Positions 33,748 through 45,812 of a stretch of 64,000 nucleotides of DNA are shown here, in pieces. Within the stretch, counting starts at the first letter, position 1. The number at the start of each line of letters is the position of its first letter. Both the position numbers and the translations under genes were made by a program. A model generated the notes under the pieces. The model was not told where the DNA came from. It saw nothing but the letters and a program-made list of their open reading frames with translations, and searched no databases. The DNA comes from Lathyrus oleraceus (lineage: Eukaryota > Streptophyta > Magnoliopsida > Fabales > Fabaceae). Location of the stretch: assembly GCF_024323335.1 (NCBI RefSeq), contig NC_066580.1, forward strand, positions 258,337,332-258,401,331. Direction: 5' to 3'.

Positions 33748-34610
33748 GAAGAAGATGTAAACCCCCTAGAAATGGATAAACATGTGTTAAATGATATGAA
33801 TGCAAAATGATGTGATGAAATGCAGTGACATGGAAATCAGGATTGATGTATCTGCTTGAACATCTGTCAGGTTGCATTGTCTGAAGAGAAACCCACTGAG
33901 GAATATAATACAAGATAAAAACTCTGCTCCAGAAAACCGGGTTGGTTGAAGGTTAAGGTTTCTTGAATTTAGCTCGCCCCTCACTGGTAGGTTCTAAGAG
34001 CAGAAGTTTTTCAGCTTCAGCCCTTCAGTCGAGAATAATACGTTTACCACTTAAGGTTTGGCATTATTATGGGATAAAAGACCTCCACTGACTCCCCTCA
34101 ACAGGACATCCTAAAGCAAGTTCCCAGTCTCGGGGTCCTCAGATTGATCAGCGAGAATGCGTCCACCAGAGCTAACATAAACGCGTCTCGGAGGAGAGGC
34201 CTCGACTGAGTTCTCGGGAAATGGTCACCAGAGTCGACGATTTCCAAAGGAATATCTGTCGTTATGGAACACCCATAGGACACAATATATCCAACAGAAA
34301 CCTCGTCTGGAATGTGGGTATTCATGAACGACTTAACGTAGCAACATGCTACGCAAGCCTCATGACTATCCACTCTAAAACCTGTGTGTACACTTAAGCC
34401 TGGGTAGTGGGCTTATCTCTCATAGAACAAACCACCCTAACAAACAACCAAACCCCGTAGATCCAACAGATACAACAATCATATGTACACAATGCAATAA
34501 GATAAAGCAGATAAATGCTGGAAGTAAATAAATCACTGTACAAAAAAAATAAACACCCAACCAACAAGAAACCTACAAAAGCTAGGAGGGACTCGCTTAG
34601 GGAAACCGGG
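33748..34610 (-). other. E1 5' leader
   Basis: An untranslated leader between the primer site and ORF1. No conserved frame was found; short open frames do not match E2. Confidence 0.7.
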
Positions 34611-34628
34611 TCCCCAGCAGAGTCGCCA
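34611..34628 (-). promoter_or_regulatory. E1 primer binding site, tRNA-Arg type
   Basis: On the minus strand TGGCGACTCTGCTGGGGA begins two bases after the 5' LTR. Its complement ends in CCA and fits the 3' end of a plant tRNA-Arg, the primer reported for Ogre elements. The tRNA match is from memory. Confidence 0.88.
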
Positions 34629-36175
34629 GCTGTCACAACCTAAATGTGAAATGAAACAACCGGCAAAAAAAGAAAGAAAATGACAGAAGAGTTGCCACCG
34701 TGCGTTATTTATCCCAAAGGGGGGGAAAGGAAACGCTCGAAGTAAACCTGGAAAAAGGAAAAGAAAAGACAAGGTCTCGCAACCAAATCTTGGGTTCGGG
34801 AGTCGATTATGCGAAGGGAAGGTATTAGCACCCCTACGCATTCGTAGTACTCTACAGTATCCACACTTGTTGTTCTTGTCTAAAGGGTGTGGGTTTATCT
34901 AATGTACTATTTACTAAAAGAGGGGTCAAAAGAAAATGACTCGCACGGATGTCGCATCCACTGCATACGTATCTCATCTGAATATGAGAATCAGAGTCTT
35001 CGTAGCTCGGCTGACCTATTTGTTTGTTTTGTGTTTTTTTTAGGTGAACGACGTTACTACGCAATCTACTGGATGCTCGACCTTTGGAGACTTACTCGCT
35101 TGTAGTAGAAGGAGTTAACGTGTTCTTAGGAGAAGAAAAATCAATGAGTTTGTTTGTGTTTTAGGAATGCTCATGCAAAAAAGGAAGTCCTAGACGAAGG
35201 AACCGTGCTACCTTAATTGGCATGCAAACGAGAGACTATACGAAGCCTAGAAATCCTATGGGGAGACGATCACACCATACAAAACAAACATGTATAAAGT
35301 AAACACGCCACCAAGGGGGCTCAAACATACGTGGGTAGGGATTTAGTCAAGAGGGGTCATATCAACCTCGACAAACAAGCCATGGAAGGGTAGTCAAACG
35401 GGCTCTTAACCACTGACACTGAACGTCAGGGTGAGCAAATCAAAAGGGTAATGAGGATAAGACCTCATAGCTCTTAACCCTGGACAGGGTGAGCTCATGA
35501 CAAAAAGTGGGGATTCAGAAAGGTGGAACCCTCTCCACTGACTGACCGGACAAAAGATCTTGGACTTTTGTTCTGAAGCATCGACACGTAGTGCGAGCAT
35601 AAAGAACGACACACTGAATAACGGGGGATTGACTACTAATCCCTTTTATCCGTCAATTGCCTCTTCATGGAGGTCTTTAGCACTGGTGCCTCTTCTTGGA
35701 GGTCTTTGGGCACAAAAGTAAACACATAAAAACATTGCCTCCTATCGAGGTCTTCCAGCTAAGAAAGCGGTAAAATGCTAAAAAGATGTAAAAGGGATCA
35801 ATAGATCTACCACACGGATAAAGATCCGAAGTAACAGCAACTAAAGAAACAAGAAACCCCGAGATCTCTCAGGCTAGCACCATCAAAGACCACAAGTCAG
35901 CAAAGCAATTAGAATAAATCTCCAAATAGTATCCCACAGATAAAGTGGAATACCAAGCAAGCTATCTCTTCAAGAGTCATGTGAGCCCTCACAAAAACTC
36001 AACAAACAAGTTAGAATAACAAGACGGGGCGCAATCAAGAGTTACACCAAACAAGAGAATCATAGCAATAACAGTATCAGGTAAACAGCGCACGGATGCA
36101 ATAGAAAACATGTCACAACAAAACACAAAACAGAATAGAGAGCAAACAAAAAAACTACTGTCACGATCGTTACTG

Positions 36176-36238
36176 CTTCGCTTAGCGAAGACTTAGCGAG
36201 GCTTCGCTACAGGTTCGCTTAGCGAGGGGGCTAGCGAA
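36176..36238 (-). repeat. Mini-hairpin cluster downstream of TATA, E1 5' LTR
   Basis: Counterpart of 21263-21324. CTTCGCTTAGCGAAG is intact. It lies about 420-480 bp after the TATA box and so would be in the RNA leader. Confidence 0.85.
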
Positions 36239-36654
36239 TGCCTGCGGATTCTGGGTTCTTCCTTGATAACAGTCCGATTTCAGAGACCCCAAATCCTATG
36301 GTACCCATTTCAGAAATTAAGTGATCAAACATTCGAGGCATTTCTCTACACATTCATGCATGTCTAAACCCACATGTGAAACCTAACGATACCCACTCTT
36401 CCAAATTCACCCATAATGCCTCACACATTCAGAAATTTCAAATTGAAAGCATAAAGTAGTGGAAATAGGGCAAACCTGATTGGAGAGATCGAATGCAATT
36501 GAATTGCCCGGTTGGGTTTGCAGAGCAATGTTAAGGTTTTTATGAGATGGAATTAGTAGAGGTGATTTTGTGCAAATGAGTTCTTCAAAGTGTTTTCAGC
36601 TTTCACCGCTTCCAGCTCTGTTCTTTTTTTTTCTTTGTTCTACTGAAATCTTAG

Positions 36655-36662
36655 AATTTATA
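36655..36662 (-). promoter_or_regulatory. TATA box of E1 5' LTR
   Basis: TATAAATT on the minus strand, 423 bp from the LTR start. This gives a short U3. Confidence 0.65.
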
Positions 36663-36742
36663 ACCTGATTTTCGTGGCTTTGTGGGCTCAAATGAGAGAG
36701 GTCCAAGTCCAAGATTTTTCTGTTATATTTTTAAAACACGTG

Positions 36743-36830
36743 CGCTTCGCCTAGCGAAGAATTTGCTCGCCTACCGAGCATGACAGTTCAGACTCGCTAG
36801 GCGAACCACGCTGCTCGCCTAGCGAGCATG
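36743..36830 (-). repeat. Mini-hairpin cluster upstream of TATA, E1 5' LTR
   Basis: CTTCGCCTAGCGAAG, GCTCGCCTACCGAGC, CTCGCTAGGCGAA and GCTCGCCTAGCGAGC lie about 80-170 bp upstream of the TATA box. Confidence 0.85.
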
Positions 36831-37085
36831 ACAACTCAGGAACAGGCTTTTTCTCCTTCAAGATTAGCATTTTGAATGATGAATAGACCCCATTTGAACA
36901 TGTTGGAAGTAACTTAAGTCATTCCCTTGTGTTGACTGATCACCCAGATAGAACCCACAAAGTGTCTTGGATGATATTCAAGCTTCTTGGAGCTAATTCT
37001 GATTGACATGATGAAATGCGATATGAAATGTTAAATGACCTAAAAATGAATGCATGAATGAGGGGGGCAAATTTGAGGTGCTACA

Positions 37086-37090
37086 GTGAT
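37086..37090. repeat. Target-site duplication GTGAT, right copy (E1)
   Basis: It follows GGTGCTACA at the element end. H pol sequence resumes directly. Confidence 0.95.
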
Positions 37091-37540
37091 GGTTCGACTA
37101 TTGTATGATCTATAATAAAGTCTGCCACGATCTGGCCTTTCATAGCCTTCAAAGGCATATTGGTTAAAGAAAATTCAATTAATGCTAGTGCCCATTTCTC
37201 AATTCGACTATGTAGAATAGGTTTAGACAACATATGTTTAATAACATCACAATGAGATGAAACATAAACATCAATTGGTTTTACATATTTCTTTAATTTC
37301 ATACACGAGAAGTATAAGCATAGGCACAATTTTTCAATCACACTGTACCTAGTTTAAGCATCTATTAAAATTTGACTGAGGTAATTTATGGGTCTTTTGA
37401 CACCACTATCATCCTCTTGAGCTAACATACCTCCTATGGTCGTATCCGATGCAACAATATACAACCTCGTACTCTTATACCTAGGTGGCAATAAAATGGG
37501 AAGCTTTGTGAGGTACTCTTTGATAGCGTCGAAAACCTCA
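37091..37540 (-). pseudogene. pol: H RNase H (normal type) and connection
   Basis: The minus frame 37341-37081 has EKLCLCLYFSCMKLKKYVKP, HMLSKPILHSRIEKWALAL and LKAMKGQIVADF, the C-terminal half of the usual gypsy RNase H and its tether. The region to 37540 has the decayed first half. The frame is cut by E1 near its end. Confidence 0.75.
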
Positions 37541-37542
37541 TG

Positions 37543-38468
37543 TTACCCTTGTCCCCAGTGAAAATCACTTTCCTTCTTGGTCTTGAGTAGTGGCAAAAAA
37601 ACCTTCATCTCGCTACTTAGATTTGATATAAATATTCTCAAGAAGTTTATCTTTCCCAATAAAGACTGGAGTTGTTTCTTTGTCGACGGGGGCTTGAGAT
37701 CCAAAATTGCTTTTGTTTTGTTTTGGTTGATCCCGATGCCTTTTTTGTGCACCACGAAACCTAAAATGTCTCTTGCATGTACACCAAAAGCACATTTTAA
37801 TGGATTCATTTTTAATCCATATTTTCTCATCCTCTCAAAAGAGTGTAGAAGATGATCTAAATGATCATTTTCTGATGAAGATTTTATCACAATATCATTA
37901 ATGTATACCTGCATAAATTTTTCAATAAAATCATGGAATATGGCATTCATGGCTCTTTGATAGGTTGCTTCGGTGTTTTTTAAACCAAACGGCATCACAA
38001 CCCATTCGTATGTTCCCAAAGCTCCAGGACATCGAAAGGCCATCTTGGGAACACCATCTTCTGCTATGAGAATTTGATTATATCCAGAATAACCATCAAG
38101 CATACTCAAGTATTCGAAGCCTGTGGCTGAATCAAATAACCATTCTGCCACATGCATCAAATACTCATCTTTTGGAGTAGCATTGCTTAAGTCTCTAAAA
38201 TCTATACAGACTCTAAGAGTTCCATTCTTCTTGATAACAGGTACTATGTTGGCTAACTATTCGACATACCTTGCAGTTTTGATGAACTAGCTTTTGAGCA
38301 GTCTTTCAATCTTTTGCTTTATCTTTACTGTGATTTCTGGAGTAAATCATTGAGGATGTTGCTTTAATGGCCTCTTTCCTGGATGAATATGCAATCGATG
38401 CTCCATTACACTTAGATTTAGGCCATGTATTTTGCCATAGTCCCATGAAAAATAGTCTATGTATTCTT
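37543..38468 (-). pseudogene. pol: H reverse transcriptase, catalytic motif altered to YIND
   Basis: The frame 38160-37543 (205 codons) has LDGYSGYNQI, FRCPGALGTYEWVVMPFGLKN, the catalytic region VYINDIVIKS at about 37908-37879 and SLLGKINFLRIFISNLS. The expected YxDD reads YIND, with Asn codon 37899-37897, one G-to-A step from Asp. The N-terminal part of RT lies in other frames up to 38468, with stops. E2 is inserted at the KEYI region before RT. Confidence 0.85.
38464..38468. repeat. Target-site duplication TTCTT, left copy (E2)
   Basis: TTCTT directly precedes TGTAAGACC. The partner is at 60268-60272. H pol reads on across the join in the KEYI region. Confidence 0.9.
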
Positions 38469-39936
38469 TGTAAGACCCCAATTTTGACCATAAGATCCCT
38501 CATGCAATTTCATCATAAGCATTAGCATTGGGATTATACCTTGGCATCCTCCTTACCCCTCTTTCATTGGGCTTGTTTTGGGAGAAATCACCAAGCACTA
38601 TGTGATGGTATCATACTTGTATATCATCATTTACTAACCAAAATACAAAAATATGTCTTTGAATTTGCCTAACTCCTTTGTAGATAGGGCATGATCTCCA
38701 TTGATCTATCAAGTTCATATCTAGGGTTAGAGACCCTCATGACAAAGAGCACAACCATGAATTGATCCAAGAATGGTTATGAGCATCATATATGAGTTTC
38801 ATTGATTCCTACATGTTATATTGATCAAGTTTTCTTCAAGAGTTTGAGGGTGATTTGCCTTGAAAACCCTAGTTTGACTGGGCATCTTGAGTAACTTCTC
38901 CAACAAGCTATCTTACCATTTGATCAAATTTCCCAAGGGACACTTCAAAATTAATCATCCTATGCATATATGATCTACCATGAGCCAAGAAAGTCAAAAG
39001 AATTGAAGGTTAGCATGTTGGTTGATGGTGGTTGACCAGATGAATTCACCATATGAAAATGATTCCAAGAGAAAAGTTACTCTAAATGCCATTGCAAACA
39101 ACTTTAATGTTGAGACCTAGAGCTAGTTTTGCTTGGAAAATCATTTTCTATGTTGAAACATTATAGGTCATTTTCTCTAAACCCTAATTTGAAAGTCAAC
39201 TTCCCAAGGCCATGACTTTCTCAATTTTTTATGAGATGAAAGGTTTCCAATTCTCACAATCAAATTCAAGATGTCTACTTCAAATTGGATGTTTTGAGTG
39301 AAAGCAAATTCAACTTTTATGAGCATGTGATATGAGGTTACATTATAGGTCATTTTTGACCTATACCATTGAATAAGTGATTTTTCCAAACTTCAAAAAT
39401 GCATAACTCTATCATTCCAAATCCAAATGACATGAAATTGGTGACCATTTTGAAGGTGTTTTAAAGATTTACAACTTTGATGAAGACACCTTTCTAATTT
39501 GAAGCTCACATAAAAAGTTAAGCAAGGTGGAATATTGAGATATATGGTTTGACACTTAGAAAAAATTTCAAAATGTTGAAATTTCCAAACTTCCACCTCA
39601 AAATTCTCCATGTTCCAAGCTCCAAATGAAAAAGTGTTGAACATGAAAGTTGTTTCTCTTGATCTAACCTTTCCAAAAAGTCAATTTTATCCCTTTTGGA
39701 CAAGATTTGCTAGGGTTGCGCATGGCTTGAACATGGCATCATCATTTGGCAAAAATCAAACTTCAAGCTTCCATGTACAATTGCCTAGCACTCCAATTTG
39801 ATTTCAGACTTGTTCACACTCAATTATGGATCAAATGGAATGATCTCATGGGCCTGAACACGCCCATGCACACATGCATCACTCATTGCCAATTTTTGAA
39901 ACTCAATTTTAAGGTGCAAATATCATGTGATTCAGC

Positions 39937-39944
39937 TATAAATA
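39937..39944 (+). promoter_or_regulatory. TATA box of E2 5' LTR
   Basis: TATAAATA, 1468 bp into the LTR. It is conserved at 57078-57085 and, in E3, at 62235-62242. Confidence 0.7.
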
Positions 39945-40634
39945 AAGCACCATATGCTAAGAATTAAGGATTCACTCACGCCAACTTTGATCCCAAACAC
40001 CAAATCCTTCCATTTGAGAGGATAATCCTGAGAATTTCCTTTGGAAATTGAGTTTGAATCTCACTATTTTGAGATTCAAAACTCCAGGGATCCAAGACCT
40101 TTTGTGCATTCTAATCTACTTCTGCAAGCATCCTGAGCAAGATCAAGCACGAGCCAAAGTAAGAACAAGTGAATCCAGACCTGCATTGAAGGTATTTTCC
40201 AGAAAATTTCATCTCTTCGATTCTCTCAATTCCACTCGATTCTCTTGGATCTTTGGTTGTCTGAAGTCCTACCAATGTAGGCAAGAAGATTGAGTTGCTT
40301 AGAGGTCAAATCGAAGCAACCCAGTTGACACATCTCAAAATTCAACTCCTCATATCTTTCTATATATGTGGAGTTAGTTAAAATTGAGGTCAGATTCGTG
40401 CTCTATGCCATTTTTTCTTTTAGATCATGTCCTCCCTTTTCATTTTCTTGATGGTATTGAGTGAACCAGTCCGACCATGGTCACCGGAGAAGATGACCGG
40501 CCTTTGGACTCCGGCGATGCGCTGGAAGTGTTCAGAGCCATTGATCTGGTTCAAATTGTTTTAATCTCATGCGTTGGTTCTGATTACCATCCATGTGGCG
40601 CATTGACTTAAGTCTACGGTGTAAAGCGCGCTGA

Positions 40635-40682
40635 GGACCACTTGATCTGCCACCTCAATTAATGAGGGTGATCAAGTGGTCC
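40635..40682 (+). other. Long hairpin in E2 5' LTR
   Basis: GGACCACTTGATC (40635-40647) and GATCAAGTGGTCC (40670-40682) form a perfect 13-bp stem. The 22-base loop holds CCTC...GAGG as an inner stem. It is about 700 bp after the TATA box, so probably in the RNA leader. Confidence 0.9.
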
Positions 40683-43130
40683 ACGTTTTTTGTTATTTTT
40701 CTGATTTTCTTTTATTCCTTTTATTTCCATTAATTCATATTAATTTTAATATTGATCCAAAAAATATGAGAGTTTCCCCAAAAAATTTCAAATATTTTCC
40801 TCTTACATACTCTGAATTAAAACTATTTTTTGGATCATTATTAATATTTTTCATGATTTAATTGATTTTGTGTTTATTTTTAATTGTTTAAAAATACTTT
40901 TAAGTCTTTAAAAACTCTGAAATTTTTTCTCCAAGGTCCTTTGACCTTGTTTGACCTATGAAAATCTCATGGTCATTTATTTTGTGTTTTGATGAGGTTT
41001 TAGGAATTTGACAAACCATATTTAATTTAAATGCCTTATTTTAGTATTTTTAATTTGAATAAATGCCAAATAATTTTGTTGACCAATTGCGATGACTTGT
41101 TTGTGTTTGACTCTTGTTGTTGGGCGTTGCTCAAGGTTGATTTGATTTTGTCAAGGTAATATCATTGGATTTAGGGGATTGATGGAATGTACATTCCATC
41201 TCCCAAAATGAATGGATGATATTAATTTGGTAAAAGTCCTCCTTTGATCAATTTGAGTTTTGATCCATTCCCTTCCCCCTTCATCTAATTCCCCTTCTTT
41301 ATGCATTCATCTCATTTGGTCTATGATATCTCAAAGTCCTAAAGCTAGTTGATTGAAAAATTAACATGAGTATGGATGAGATTAGGCCACCTCTTTTGCA
41401 TATATCTTTTTGTGTGTGGTATGTTTCATGAGCATAGTCCATTATACTATGTCTCTAACATGCATTAACACCAAAATTCTATTGCCCGACCTCAAATAGT
41501 TGTGACTTCTACATAAGTCCAATTACGATTGCTTAACATAGCGCTAAATTTGTGACATAAAAGGCATAACATTCTAGTTAGTGAGATTGTAAGTCTCCCC
41601 TCTTTCATGGTATTATGTGGAAACTTGGCCTTTTTTCCTTCCTTTGGAAGATGTCTTGGCTCAAGGATCCATGCTTGTGATAAGTGGGTTGAGTGTTCTC
41701 CAAAGAATGTCTTAAAATGAAAAGCAAAAGCAAAACAATACTAACTTCTAACTCATTAACAACTAACTTTTAATTTCAAGCCATTTACTTTAATGTCATT
41801 TAATTCTTGCCTTTATTCATTTGCCATTGTTCATATCATTCTAATTGTTTATGTTAATGCAATTTTCACTTTGTCGACTTGGACCATATTGTGTGATATA
41901 TCTTGTTTGTATATACTTTGCTTGTTTGTGTGGTCTTTGACCATTAATGTACATAATAACAACAAAAGCCCTAAAAAGCTTTTGTGTTGACTGTTGGTTT
42001 GATCTTGAACAATTGGACTTAGAATTTAGGCAACATTCCTATGCTAAAGGACTTGGCCAATGCCAACTTGTGTGAAACCAAGTGCTTGCAATTTGAAACT
42101 TCATCTGACACATCATTGAAGATCCCTTTGAGTTCATCTGCAACATGATCATTGTGAAGTTGTTATTTCGAACCTGTGACTTGTGGAATTCATCTGCTAC
42201 ATGGGCTAATCTTGAAGAAGATCATGGAATGGCTAAAGCTTGGATGTGGATATCCTTATTTGATGCCTTTGCTCTTCAAGATAATATAATTGTGCATTTA
42301 TGTGTTGTTTGATTCTAAATGTCCAAGGGAATTCTGGGTTTCTATTGACATTCTTGTTTATTGGATTGCTACCCATTTGGTCAGATCTTTTCAACTCTTA
42401 ACTTTTAATTTTGTGCATAGGATTAGTCTCTTCATCTTCTCCCCATTTCTTTAATTTCAAAATCTCTCCCTCCCTTTTCAAAATCTTTGATTAACTTATT
42501 TTGTTCTAAACTTTGACCATTTTGCAAAAAGATAGAAACTTTGGCCTTATGCTATTATATTTTCAAACTTCTTTTCTTAAATCAAATTTGTAAATAAACT
42601 TAATTATAGTTGACTTAAACTTTCAAAAAGCCAAAAAGAACTAACTCATTCAAACCATTTTTAGGCCTTTGTGCCTTTACAATTTAATTTTTGTTAAAAG
42701 CAATGTATCCGCTTTGAAATTTGTATCACGAACTACGAGGTTTTGATCCCTCATTTTTATGTTGGTACGTAGGCACAAGTCCGAAGGTCTTGTCAAACAC
42801 AAAAAAAAATATAATTAATGAATTCTTTTTCTCATCCCCCCATTCTATTTGTTTGTAAACATCATTTTTGTACCAAATACATATGCACACAAAAAGGGCT
42901 CCCTAGGAGTACCTAGGACACTTTGGGTGCTAACACCTTCCCTCTGTGTAACCAACCCCCTTACCTGTAATCTCTGACATTTTATTAGTTCTGATTTGAA
43001 AACTTCTTACTTTTGGGTGTTGTTCGTACTTTTTCCCTTTTCCCTTGGAAACAATAAAAGTGCAGTGGAGACTCTTGTTATTCGATGTCTAGCTTATCCA
43101 TAACTTGATGATCATGAATTTACCGCTACA

Positions 43131-43139
43131 GAAATTAAG
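43131..43139 (+). other. E2 LTR to primer-site spacer
   Basis: Nine bases, GAAATTAAG, separate the 5' LTR end from the primer site. E1 has only two. Confidence 0.7.
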
Positions 43140-43157
43140 TGGCGAATCTGCTGGGGA
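43140..43157 (+). promoter_or_regulatory. E2 primer binding site, tRNA-Arg type
   Basis: TGGCGAATCTGCTGGGGA differs from the E1 site at one base. Confidence 0.85.
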
Positions 43158-44046
43158 GTAGTCTCCAGTGGGTTTAGCCTACTTTTTGTGTGTATATATT
43201 TGTATATATGTGATGTTTGTATATATGTATGTATGATATAATCTGCTTGTTATGCTTGGTGATCTCTGAGTGGTGATATAAGTTCTAACCTGAACTTGAG
43301 TGCAATTAAGATAGGAGGATGGTATAGCCATGTTCAACTTGTGTGGAGTAGTCCTTAACAAGTTGGCTTGAGATCCATCTGCTCAGTGGAGACTCTTTTG
43401 GATTTGGAAATGTCACACAAGTATTTATGGTTAGGCATTACTATCTCTAATTTGGGTCTGAGAAGCTGAGGACTGTAGAACATTTACCCTCTCTTGGCCT
43501 ATTTTAGGACGTAGTGCGGAAACTATTCAAGTGTAGACTTGATAACAGTTGTTACGCGATACTACACTCATACGAGTTTCTCTTGAGAATATTATGGGTC
43601 GATGAGTCAGTCATCTTAACCTGTAATATCTGATAGATGGAATTAAGACTCTGGGAACTTTGTAGAACATGATCTACAGGTTTTTATCCTTAGTTCACTC
43701 CTTTGGGATGGTTCTTACCCAGACTCCATGCTCGTGATTTACAACAAACCCTTGATTCTTGGTTGATCTAATCAAGTCTTGTCAATATCAATGGAACTTG
43801 GGTGTTGATAAGGTGTAAACCATAATCCACCAAAATGGATGATTGATCTTGACAATGACTTGATTCATCCCTTGACCTTTGTTTTTTTTCCTTGTGTGTG
43901 ATCCCTTATCTGTGATTGTTGCATTCATGCATTCATGTGCATCATAACATTCATCACATGAAAATTTCAAGGAACTAAGGTATCATTTGTAAATATTTTT
44001 AGACCATAGATTATGGACGAAGGAACACTAAGAAGTACAGTTTCAG
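43158..44046 (+). other. E2 5' leader
   Basis: Untranslated leader before ORF1. I see no conserved coding frame. Confidence 0.7.
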
Positions 44047-45454
44047 ATGTCCCGATTTGAAAGAATTAAGGAAGCTAGCATCTTTTGTATTAGATCCTTG
44101 GAGTTCAAACAAAGCCATGGGAAGCTTCTGTCCATCTTGTTTGCCGATGTGGTTGAAGGACTTTTGAGTGTGCTAGTGCAGTTTTATGATCCTCTCTACC
44201 GTTGTTTCACTTTCCCGGATTTTCAGCTTGTGCCTACATTGGAGGAGTATTCTCATCTCTTGGGGATACCTGTTTCTAGTAGAGGGCCTTTTAGTGGATT
44301 AGAGGAGATTCCCCGATCTAATCTTATTGTTGAAGCTCTTCACTTGAAGAAGGCTGAGATAGAGGCTCATTGGGTGAAGAAAGAAGGATTGTTTGGGTTG
44401 CCGTCTGATTTCCTCATCAAGGAAGCTACTACCTTTGCTCAAGCCAGTAGTGTAGATGCTTTCGAAGCTATCTTTGTGTTGCTCATTTATGGATTAGCTT
44501 TGTTCCCTAACATTGACGGTTTTGTTGATGTTAACGCCGTTAGACTTTTCTTGATTGGGAATATTGTGCCTACTTTGTTGGGTGATATGTATTTCTCTTT
44601 GCATCTAAGGAATTCTAAGGGTGGTGGAACTATCGTCTGTTGCATTCCTCTTATGTACAAGTGGTTTATTTCGCACTTGCCTCAGACACTTGTTTTTGTG
44701 GAGAACAAACAATGTCTACGGTGGTCTCAAAGACTTATGTCTCTCACTAATGATGATATAGTTTGGTATGATCCGTCTTTAAGTAGTTTGGAGATTATTG
44801 ATAGTTGTGGTGAATTCTCTAATGTGCCTCTCATTGGTACACAAGGAGGAATTAACTACAACCCTGCTTTGGCTCGTCGTCAACTTGGGTTCCCCTTGAG
44901 AGGAGAACCTAATAACACTTTGTTAAAAGGTCTTTTCTATCAAGAGGGTAAAGATCCCCAACATTTGAAGCAGAAGATTGTGCATGCTTGGCATAATGTG
45001 CATAGGAAAGGAAGATCCGAGCTTGGTCCGTGCAATTGTGTAGCTTTAGGGGCTTACACTCTTTGGGTGAATAAGAGAGCTTTGGAGTTGAAGATGCCTT
45101 ATCCTTGTGAAAGACCTATGTCTATGGTTTTGGTTGAGCCATTAACTCTCCCTAACCAAGATGTAGAGGAGTTGAAAGACGCGCTCAAAAAAGATGAAGC
45201 AAGAGAAGGACATGTGGGAAGGGTGTTTCCGTGCTTTGAGCAAGAAGCATGAGGAGTTGCGATTGGAGTCTAAGGACAAAGATGCACTTATTGAGCTACT
45301 TGAAGACCGAGTGACAAAGAGACAGAGAGAGACAGAGGTTTCATCTTCTAGCATGCCTCAGCCTTTCGTTGCTTGGAAGAAGATTATTGACCAGCTTGTC
45401 CTCGAGAAGACTCAGATGAAGGCTTCTTTTGAGACCGAGATCCGCCGCATTTGA
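44047..45454 (+). pseudogene. E2 ORF1 protein, function unknown, frameshifted near its end
   Basis: The main frame is 44047-45252 (401 codons, ATG start). It shares with E1 ORF1 the blocks LVQFYDPLYRCFTFPDF, LVPTLEEYSHLLGIP, FVDVNAVRLFLIGNIVPTLLGD, SGEFSNVPL-type CGEFSNVPL, and GGINYNPALARRQLGF. Near 45195 the frame slips. A second frame, 45194-45454, carries the Glu/Lys-rich coiled-coil end, shorter than in E1. The likely cause is a one-base change. It lies between primer site and gag, as in other Ogre elements. Confidence 0.85.
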
Positions 45455-45812
45455 AGGAAGTACGCGCCTTCAGCTAGGTCTTCTGACGTTGTTAGGGATC
45501 CTTAGGATGACTAGTCTCCTTTTCTCTTGTATTTTTCATTTGGTTTTTGAAATTTACTCAGTGTAATCCTTCCAATTATATAAATAAAAAAGAGATTTTT
45601 GGTCATATAAAAATTATTTCAATTGTTGATATATATGTTTGCAAATGATATAGTAAGTTCCTTGAAAATAAAAATAAACAATCAAGCATTGCATTTCATG
45701 CATCTTTTGCATAAGCAGGTTTCTCTTTCACCAGATGTCTCATTGGTGTTTCATCTGTGCTTTAGCCAAGCTAACTCACCGGTAAAACACCCATGCCAAT
45801 CATCTTAGAATT
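45455..45812 (+). other. E2 spacer between ORF1 and gag
   Basis: An AT-rich spacer with no supported gene. Equivalent to 31476-31860 of E1. Confidence 0.6.

Larger units (their letters stand above)
19725..37085 (-). mobile_element. E1: nearly intact 17.4-kb Tat/Ogre-type retrotransposon
   Basis: Both LTRs (19725-22151 and 34631-37085) are complete with TG/CA ends, and GTGAT flanks the element. In minus orientation the order is 5' LTR, tRNA-Arg primer site, ORF1, gag-pro, intron, pol, repeat-rich 3' UTR, polypurine tract, 3' LTR. The LTRs differ by roughly 2-3% by eye plus a few small indels, so the insertion is fairly recent. The pol frame is fully open (1150 codons). Gag-pro has two in-frame TAG codons, and one base-shift lies near the pol start. 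It splits the H RNase H region. Confidence 0.95.
34631..37085 (-). repeat. E1 5' LTR (2455 bp)
   Basis: It has the same ends as the 3' LTR (19725-22151). It carries the U5 block at 34650-34850, with AGAGTTGCCA at 34688-34697 as a mutated primer-like motif. Confidence 0.95.
38469..43130 (+). repeat. E2 5' LTR (4662 bp)
   Basis: It starts TGTAAGACCCCAATTTTGAC and ends ATTTACCGCTACA. It contains a TATA box (39937-39944), a long hairpin (40635-40682) and the U5 block at about 42895-43090. Open frames inside, such as 41793-41990, recur in the 3' LTR and have no protein homology I can name. Confidence 0.95.

Noticed and set aside
34611..34628. Possible tRNA-Arg gene
   Set aside because: Only the 18 bases matching the tRNA 3' end are present, next to an LTR end; no cloverleaf. 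It is a primer site.
41793..41990. Small hydrophobic open frame, nearly repeated at 58937-59167
   Set aside because: Both lie at the same place in the two E2 LTRs; the frame is AT-rich chance coding with no homology.
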